The notes under the pieces: generated by a model
Databases searched by the model: none
What the model was told of the DNA's origin: nothing
What the model saw: only the letters and a program-made list of their open reading frames with translations
Assembly (NCBI GenBank): GCA_012517865.1
Contig: JAAYUC010000009.1
Coordinates: forward strand, 53,710 to 117,709
DNA length: 64,000 nucleotides
Direction of reading: 5' to 3'
Origin: Chloroflexota bacterium
GTDB taxonomy: Bacteria > Chloroflexota > Anaerolineae > Anaerolineales > Anaerolineaceae
Made by a program: the position numbers and the translations under genes
Shown: in pieces, positions 59,134 through 64,000 of the stretch
Numbering within the stretch: position 1 is the stretch's first letter
How the letters are laid out: every line of letters starts with the position of its first letter

Positions 59134-59841
59134 TCAGGCTTTTTCGAGCTGGCGGATGACCAGCACCACTTTGCCTTGCACTTCCACGATGCTGGGGTCT
59201 TCGATGATGATGGGCTGCATGGAGGGGTTGGCGGGCTGCAGTCGGACGCGGCCGTTTTCCTGGTAGAAATATTTCAGGGTAGTTTCGTCCCGGTCTGCCA
59301 GCCAGATAGCGACCATTTCGCCGTTGCGCGCCTGGTCCACCTTTTTCATCACCACGATATCGCCGTCGTTCACCATGGCATCAATCATCGAGTCCCCATG
59401 GACGCGCAGCGCGTAGAGCTGGTCCAGCGGGTCGGAAGAGGGCAGCAGGCTGCGGGCGATATCAATACCGGATTCGGGGTCGTAGTAGGAAAAATCAGAA
59501 GAGGGGACGGGCATCGGCTCGCCGGCGACGATATTGCCGACCAGCGGGATGGTGACCAGCTGGTCCATCGCCTGTGCGGCGGCGTTTTTCATGGTTTGAA
59601 GGATGCTGCCGCCGGCATTTTTGATGAGATTTATCCCGCGCGAGACGTTGCTGCGGCGTTCGATGTAACCCATTTCTTCCAGCTGGTTCAGGTAATACTT
59701 GACCACCGAGGTAGAACTGATTTGGGTATGGTCGCCAATTTCGCGGATGGATGGGGGGTACCCTTTATCCTGTTGGTATTCCTCCAAAAAAGCGAGGATT
59801 TTTTTATGCCTTGGGCTCAAACCGCTTCTTCGTCTCGCCAT
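59134..59841 (-). CDS. lexA: LexA repressor
   Basis: The product has 235 residues. It is the SOS repressor. It has an N-terminal winged helix (about 1-72, YPPSIREIGDHTQISSTSVVKYYLNQLEEMGYI), cleavage site Ala106-Gly107 in GNIVAGEPMP, and a catalytic dyad Ser151 (HGDSMIDA) and Lys190 (TTLKYFY). It autocleaves when stimulated by RecA filaments. A GAAC-N4-GTTC box lies 54 bases upstream of the start, so it should repress itself. Confidence 0.97.
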   Translation of the reverse strand: MARRRSGLSPRHKKILAFLEEYQQDKGYPPSIREIGDHTQISSTSVVKYYLNQLEEMGYIERRSNVSRGINLIKNAGGSILQTMKNAAAQAMDQLVTIPLVGNIVAGEPMPVPSSDFSYYDPESGIDIARSLLPSSDPLDQLYALRVHGDSMIDAMVNDGDIVVMKKVDQARNGEMVAIWLADRDETTLKYFYQENGRVRLQPANPSMQPIIIEDPSIVEVQGKVVLVIRQLEKA

Positions 59842-59894
59842 TGCGTCTCGCTTTCTTTAATAGATTGGATGCGCGTTCTAAATTTATAATAACA

Positions 59895-59906
59895 GAACAA
59901 ATGTTC
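59895..59906. promoter_or_regulatory. LexA (SOS) box of lexA
   Basis: GAACAAATGTTC, a perfect inverted repeat of the GAAC-N4-GTTC type used by Gram-positive LexA. It lies next to a TATAAA-like minus-strand -10 (about 59881-59890). This was the only such box I noticed in the window, but the scan was by eye. Confidence 0.85.
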
Positions 59907-59965
59907 ACTGTCAAGGGCGCGCTGGCAAGGGATGCGGAACTGCGGCGGGCTGCCTTGTATGTAAA

Positions 59966-60050
59966 CAGGGAGATCGCTTCGCGGGCTCGCGATGACAAAG
60001 CCCTTCGCGAATTCGCCTTGACGAAGCTCTCTCGCGGGCTCGCGATGACG
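59966..60050 (-). repeat. Two copies of the CATCGCGAGCC-GCGA repeat
   Basis: On the minus strand GTCATCGCGAGCCCGCGAAG and a second GTCATCGCGAGCCCGCGAGA are 53 bases apart. The first continues into CGATCTCCCTG, close to the fourth unit of the 38780 array. The lexA-YitT gap (59842-60130) holds these, the SOS box and no gene. Confidence 0.7.
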
Positions 60051-60130
60051 CAAAAAGCACAAATCTATCGCGGCCTCCGGGTGACAATACCGCGCCGCTT
60101 ACTAAAGCAGAGACCCGCCTGGCTTTAGCG

Positions 60131-60136
60131 TATAAT
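60131..60136 (+). promoter_or_regulatory. -10 box of YitT-family gene
   Basis: TATAAT lies 40 bases before the chosen GTG start at 60177. Confidence 0.45.
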
Positions 60137-60176
60137 TGGCATCGGTTTTCAGTTTTCCGGAAAGGTGGAAACGCAT

Positions 60177-61061
60177 GTGATTAAACAGTTTTTTCAGAAA
60201 ATCGAATACACTCCACGCGCTCTGCGCGATTATTTGCTCATCCTGCTCGGCGCATTTGTCCAGGCGCTCAGCCTGCGCCTGTTTTTGGTGCCCGCCAGCC
60301 TGGTCAGCGGCGGCATCAGCGGCGCCGGCCAGCTGCTCTATTACACGCTCGGTTGGCCGATTGGCCTGGTGGTGCTGCTTGGGAACCTGCCTCTGTTCAT
60401 CTTAGGCTGGCGCTACCTGGGCGGCCCGCGCTTTGCCTCCCGCACCATCCTGGCCATCGTCAGCTTTTCCATTTTCACTGACCTGCTGATTTACCTGACC
60501 GGTTCTGCCGGTCTGACCGATGACCCGGTGCTCAACACGGTCTTTGGCGGCCTTCTGCTTGGCATCGGGCTGGGCATTGTTTATCTCGGGCGCGGCACCA
60601 GTGGCGGCACCGACATCCTGGGCCGAATCCTGAACAAGCGGCTGGGCATCTCCATCTCCATGGCGTACATGATTACGGATTCGCTGGTGGTGCTGCTGGC
60701 GGGCTTTGTGTTCGGTTGGGAGAAGGCGCTGTACGGCCTGATGATGATTTATCTCTCCGGCGTGGCGGCGGACCTGGCCTCGGAAGGCGCGAATATCACC
60801 AAGTCCGGTTTCATCATCACCCTCAAGCCGGACGCGGTCATTGCGGCTATCCAGGAGGAACTGGAACGCGGCGTGACGATTATCCCGGCGGTGGGCGGCT
60901 ATACCCGCCAGGAACGCGCCATGCTGTGGTGCGTGGTGACAGCCGCGGAGGTGATGCGCCTGAAAACCATCGTGCACGAGGCTGACCCGGATGCCTTTAT
61001 GGTGATTGGGCAGGTGAGCGAAGCGCTGGGCGAAGGTTTTAAGGCTTTCAAGGAAAGCTGA
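60177..61061 (+). CDS. YitT-family membrane protein
   Basis: The product has 294 residues. The track starts at the GTG at 60165. AAAGGTGG is better placed for the GTG at 60177. Five to six membrane spans fill the first 200 residues, with the family motifs LVPASLVSGGISGAGQLLYY, LGIVYLGRGTSGGTDILGRIL and DSLVVLLAGFVFG. A C-terminal cytoplasmic domain (DUF2179, about 90 residues, TLKPDAVIAAIQEELERGVTIIPAVGGYT) follows. The family is broad and its function is unproven. Confidence 0.88.
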   Translation: MIKQFFQKIEYTPRALRDYLLILLGAFVQALSLRLFLVPASLVSGGISGAGQLLYYTLGWPIGLVVLLGNLPLFILGWRYLGGPRFASRTILAIVSFSIFTDLLIYLTGSAGLTDDPVLNTVFGGLLLGIGLGIVYLGRGTSGGTDILGRILNKRLGISISMAYMITDSLVVLLAGFVFGWEKALYGLMMIYLSGVAADLASEGANITKSGFIITLKPDAVIAAIQEELERGVTIIPAVGGYTRQERAMLWCVVTAAEVMRLKTIVHEADPDAFMVIGQVSEALGEGFKAFKES

Positions 61062-61083
61062 TTTCCGGCCTGAAGAAAATAAA

Positions 61084-61113
61084 GAAGAGGCTGCCTGAAC
61101 AGGCAGCCTCTTT
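61084..61113. terminator. Bidirectional terminator, YitT / CPBP
   Basis: AAGAGGCTGCCTG/CAGGCAGCCTCTT with a 2-3-base loop. T and A runs lie on the two sides. It separates two convergent units. Confidence 0.88.
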
Positions 61114-61119
61114 TGCGTC

Positions 61120-62103
61120 TTATTCCGGTTTGGGCGGGTTTGGCTCCCCGTCTTGCGGGAGGAGAATTGGCTCGGGGCGCCACTTCTCTTTGCCAGGCGC
61201 CAGCGCGCCGGGTTTCAACAGCAGCACGAGCGCGAGCAGTGTAAAAAACAGCCCGCCAATGAGCCCGGTGGGAGCGGGCCCCAGCAGCGTGTTGGGTGCG
61301 CCTTTCTGCGCCACCAGCCCCAGCGCGGCGATGCCGTTAATCGCGCCGTGACCGATAACCGCCGGCCAGACGCTGCCTTCCTTAAGCGTCAGCCAGCTGA
61401 AAATGGTGCCCAGCGCGGCGCAAAACCAAATCATCGCCACGATGCCCAGCCAGGGCGCGCCCGGGTAGTCCAGGCCGTAGTTGTGCCCCATGGCAATCAC
61501 CGGCGCGTGCCACACGCCCCAGATGAGCCCGGTCAGCAGCACGGCCCTGCGGGTGCCCAGCGGGAGCAGCCTGGGCAGTAGGTAAGCCCGCCAGCCGAAC
61601 TCCTCGCCAAAGCAAAAGAGCGCGTTCAGGATGGGTGCGAGCAGCAGCGCCTGGAGCGTGTTCATCAGCAGGTAGGTCCAGGGCGAAATGTTCTGGTCCG
61701 GCGCGGCGGAGGAAAGCATAGCCCGCAGCGTTTCAAGGTTTCGGTCGAAAGCCGAGGGGAAGAGCGCGAAGTAGAGCAGCGCGCCCAGGATTGTGCCGAC
61801 AGCCGGAAGCAGCCAAGCTAAAAGCCAAAAGCGCCAGGGCTTCGCGTGGCGCGCGGGCTTGAGCCACAGGTCGGATTTGCCTTCCCGGGTGAGCGCGCGT
61901 GTGAGCAGGTTTGCCAGGGCGGGCGCCATCATCACGCCGCCAGCCAGCAGCACGGCAGCCAGGCTCAGGTTCAGTTCCGGGATGAGTAAAGGGCTTTGGG
62001 CCAGCCCGCCCTTGAGGTAGATGAATAGCGAAACGAGCCAGGCAATCCCAAAGGCCAGGGCGAGGAAGAGTAACAAGCGTTTTTTGTTTAGTTTTTCAAT
62101 CAA
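61120..62103 (-). CDS. CPBP-family intramembrane protease (Abi/CAAX type)
   Basis: The product has 327 residues with about eight membrane spans and a TTG start two bases after the DUF262-HNH stop. The metal and catalytic motifs of CPBP proteases are all present: FGEEFGWRAYLLPRLL (Glu-Glu-x3-Arg), GLIWGVWHAPVI (His), and IGHGAINGI (His-x3-Asn). Relatives process prenylated proteins in eukaryotes. In bacteria they are tied to bacteriocin immunity and phage abortive infection. As the third gene after a methylase and an HNH protein, it may be part of a defence unit. Confidence 0.88.
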   Translation of the reverse strand: MIEKLNKKRLLLFLALAFGIAWLVSLFIYLKGGLAQSPLLIPELNLSLAAVLLAGGVMMAPALANLLTRALTREGKSDLWLKPARHAKPWRFWLLAWLLPAVGTILGALLYFALFPSAFDRNLETLRAMLSSAAPDQNISPWTYLLMNTLQALLLAPILNALFCFGEEFGWRAYLLPRLLPLGTRRAVLLTGLIWGVWHAPVIAMGHNYGLDYPGAPWLGIVAMIWFCAALGTIFSWLTLKEGSVWPAVIGHGAINGIAALGLVAQKGAPNTLLGPAPTGLIGGLFFTLLALVLLLKPGALAPGKEKWRPEPILLPQDGEPNPPKPE

Positions 62104-62105
62104 AG

Positions 62106-63206
62106 TCAGATACCAGCTTTCCTGCGGTTGCAGTCCTTACACAGCATCTGGCAGTTCTCCGGCAGGGTTTTGCCCCCCAGGTGCCAGGGGGTGATATGGT
62201 CGCCTTCCATCTCGACGAATTCAAAATGCAGCCCGCAGCTCCGGCAATAGCCGTTCTGCCTTTCGTAGGCAGCTCGCTTTTGACTTTCGGAAAAAGAACG
62301 GATGCTTAATGTTTTCTCGTTGCGGGTCAGCACAAAGGCATACACACCACGCTTGTTCGTAACATCATCATCCATCATCAGGTTCTTGATTTCCTGCTCT
62401 AATTTCACTGTGTCAAAAAGGGTGTCCTTAAATTGGTCGTAGAGCTCGCCCCAGGGCAAGCCCTTCATTTCCCGACGGTAAACCGGAAAAGTGAGCTCCA
62501 CCCAGTCAATCACGTTGCGGAAGTACAGCCACAGCTCGTTGGCGTTCGGGTCGTGCTGATGCGCGCCCATGTAGGCTTCGATGCGGTCTGCCATATTCGG
62601 CCCGCTTCCGGTAATCCAATCCAGAGCCTTCTCGAGGATTTCCTGCCGGATGGGCGAGCCGTTCACGTATTTATTCGCCAGCCCGTATGCCGCGCAGTTG
62701 CTCTTGCTGAACTTGAGCTTGGCGTCCGAAAGCCAGGGGCCGGTGTAGACCGCGTTGCGCATTTCCTGGTCGGTCAGCTTTAGCCCGGCGATATTGATAA
62801 TGCGAAACCAATCCAGCCTTTCTTTTTCGTCGCCCTCGCAGAAGTAAATCATCAGCTTGTAGTCCAGGATTTGGTCCTGCTCAGGCTTGGTGAGGTTGTG
62901 GAAGGCGCGGTTATCAATGGAAAAGTCGCTGTTGACGTACTGGCAGAAGCTGACCGTGCGCTGCTGGCCGTCCAGCATTTCAAAGCTGCCGTCCGCGTTT
63001 TGCATCCAGTACATCACGTTCAACGGAAAGCCTTTGCGGATGGTATCCAGCACTGCGTCGCGCTTTTCGGTGTCGTAGACGAATTCGCGCTGGTACTTTG
63101 GGCGGATGTTGAGCCTGCCGCTGTACCCCAGCACGCCCTCCTCGTCATTATCCACGTAACCCTGCGTCACCTCGCGGATGCTGATTTCGTGCAGGTTGAT
63201 GTTCAT
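62106..63206 (-). CDS. DUF262 plus HNH endonuclease protein
   Basis: The product has 366 residues. The N-terminal DUF262 domain (about 20-120) carries the ParB-like NTPase motif DGQQRTVSF and KYQREFVYDTEKRDAVLDTI. The C-terminus has a zinc HNH nuclease: CRSCGLHFEFVEMEGDHITPWHLGG ... CQMLCKDCNRRK. DUF262 domains in GmrSD bind nucleotide and control the nuclease, which here is a plain HNH rather than DUF1524. The ATG overlaps the methylase stop (ATGA), so a restriction role with that methylase is likely. Confidence 0.88.
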   Translation of the reverse strand: MNINLHEISIREVTQGYVDNDEEGVLGYSGRLNIRPKYQREFVYDTEKRDAVLDTIRKGFPLNVMYWMQNADGSFEMLDGQQRTVSFCQYVNSDFSIDNRAFHNLTKPEQDQILDYKLMIYFCEGDEKERLDWFRIINIAGLKLTDQEMRNAVYTGPWLSDAKLKFSKSNCAAYGLANKYVNGSPIRQEILEKALDWITGSGPNMADRIEAYMGAHQHDPNANELWLYFRNVIDWVELTFPVYRREMKGLPWGELYDQFKDTLFDTVKLEQEIKNLMMDDDVTNKRGVYAFVLTRNEKTLSIRSFSESQKRAAYERQNGYCRSCGLHFEFVEMEGDHITPWHLGGKTLPENCQMLCKDCNRRKAGI

Positions 63207-64000
63207 TGGGCAGCTCCCTTCCTGCGGATGAGAATCCGGAAATATGGCGATTTACCATTGATTGTCAAATCTTTCTCGTCATTGCCTTTACGAAATTTGA
63301 TAATCTCAAACTGGTCGGGATTGTACTTGTCGAGAAATGTGATGGGTACCCCCATTGCTCCCTCATAATCGTACGGGATATCGGTGACCTTATCCACGTT
63401 GATGGCATCGTAGTTGTCGTAGCTCGGGTATTCCTCAGGGGTGTACCGCTTGTAAAGCGTCAGTCTCTCATGGCGTTTTGGAAAATCGAGGTTGGTAAAC
63501 CAGCCAACATTGCGGAATTTAACGCATCCTGTTGCGGGGTTGTATACTCCATCTGCCCATTCTCGGGAATACTCAGAGGGGATAGAAAAAAAGGCATTTC
63601 CATTCGGAAACCCGTTCCCAAGCCAGAGTTTGTTTTCCTTAATTAATTTAAAAATATCCTTATAAGTAATGGCATTCTTGCTACCAATGATTAGAAATTT
63701 CTTGTCAAAATCCACCAATTGCGCCATGTACTCCCTGAAGAGGGAAAAAGGCGGGTTGGTCACCACAATATCGGCTTGTTTCAGCAGTTCCAGGCACTCC
63801 GCCGAGCGGAAATCCCCGTCGCCTTCCAGAAGCGTGAGCGCGTTTTTGCGGCTTTTCAACAGGTTTTCCACGTCCGCCAGGTCCACCGCGCCGTCCGCGT
63901 TTTCATCGGGCACTTCCGTGATTTCAATCTTGCACGCGGGCTTCTCACCGAGAGGTTTTGTCTTGAGCGACTGGATTTCGAAGAGGGGCAGCTGCCCAAA
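63203..64000 (-). CDS. EcoRI-type adenine DNA methyltransferase (5' end outside window)
   Basis: The track starts at a GTG at 63913, but the frame stays open to the window edge and the upstream residues (QLPLFEIQSLKTKPLGEKPACKIEITEV) fit the family, so the gene is cut by the edge. At least 265 residues are visible. Motif IV is NPPF (ADIVVTNPPFSLFREYM), preceded by GDGDFRS. LWLGNGFPNGNAFF and GYxxP-like blocks follow as in the EcoRI methylase family. It modifies adenine N6. The S-adenosylmethionine motif should lie outside the window. It is coupled to the DUF262-HNH gene. Confidence 0.88.
   Translation of the reverse strand, partial: FGQLPLFEIQSLKTKPLGEKPACKIEITEVPDENADGAVDLADVENLLKSRKNALTLLEGDGDFRSAECLELLKQADIVVTNPPFSLFREYMAQLVDFDKKFLIIGSKNAITYKDIFKLIKENKLWLGNGFPNGNAFFSIPSEYSREWADGVYNPATGCVKFRNVGWFTNLDFPKRHERLTLYKRYTPEEYPSYDNYDAINVDKVTDIPYDYEGAMGVPITFLDKYNPDQFEIIKFRKGNDEKDLTINGKSPYFRILIRRKGAAQ

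Overview
The window looks like a chromosomal piece of a Chloroflexota bacterium, most likely of the Anaerolineae. This is inference from gene content and style, because no rRNA gene is present. The supporting signs are a single-domain EF-Ts, a GatCAB amidotransferase, an L33-tuf-secE-nusG-rplKAJL cluster, many exported beta-rich proteins, a GAAC-N4-GTTC type LexA box, and an operon of poorly described membrane proteins built around a MutL-like ASKHA protein. Coding density is high and genes are tightly packed, with many 4-bp ATGA or GTGA overlaps.

Layout. 1-4.5 kb: a divergent pair of large exported proteins, a kelch propeller (cut by the left edge) and a beta-helix/Ig-like protein. 4.6-9.9 kb (minus): a DUF998 membrane protein, a Cys-rich protein, a duplicated 127-bp hairpin repeat, tRNA-Gly and gatCAB. 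10-16 kb (plus): GT-C glycosyltransferase, degenerate P-loop kinase-like protein, Nudix hydrolase, dynamin-like GTPase and a lipoprotein. 16.2-18.7 kb (minus): rpsB-tsf-pyrH. 19-25.5 kb: sugar epimerase, 3-methyladenine glycosylase, bactofilin, dtd, two small stress/lipid-type genes, RNase D with a beta-CASP nuclease, and tRNA-Ser. 25.6-34.4 kb (minus): a giant 1423-residue multicopper oxidase, a SWIM protein, an AraC/GyrI-like regulator, an acetyltransferase and an ABC-F ATPase. 34.5-44.1 kb: flippase-like protein, FAD oxidoreductase, dnaA, polA (convergent), a hypothetical and lpdA. 44.2-51 kb: a six-gene membrane/ASKHA operon of unknown function. 51-53.4 kb: a DUF389-like/SH3 protein and a BMP-type lipoprotein. 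53.7-59.1 kb: tRNA-Thr, tRNA-Tyr, tRNA-Thr, tuf, rpmG, tRNA-Trp, secE, nusG, rplK, rplA, rplJ, rplL, with recognisable L1-type and L10-type leader RNAs but without rpoBC. 59.1-64 kb: lexA with its own SOS box, a YitT protein, then a minus-strand operon of EcoRI-type adenine methylase (cut by the right edge), a DUF262-HNH protein and a CPBP protease.

How it works together. Much of the window is core information processing (tRNA amidation, translation factors, ribosomal proteins, replication initiation and repair). Mixed into this are cell-surface proteins and two accessory units worth attention: the 44-51 kb operon and the methylase/DUF262-HNH/CPBP operon. Two DNA-level themes recur. Promoters are dominated by extended -10 boxes (TGnTATAAT-like). 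In about eight genes the -10 box lies only 6-9 bases before an ATG that has no Shine-Dalgarno sequence, which predicts leaderless transcripts. Several families of dispersed or tandem repeats occupy the few real intergenic gaps.
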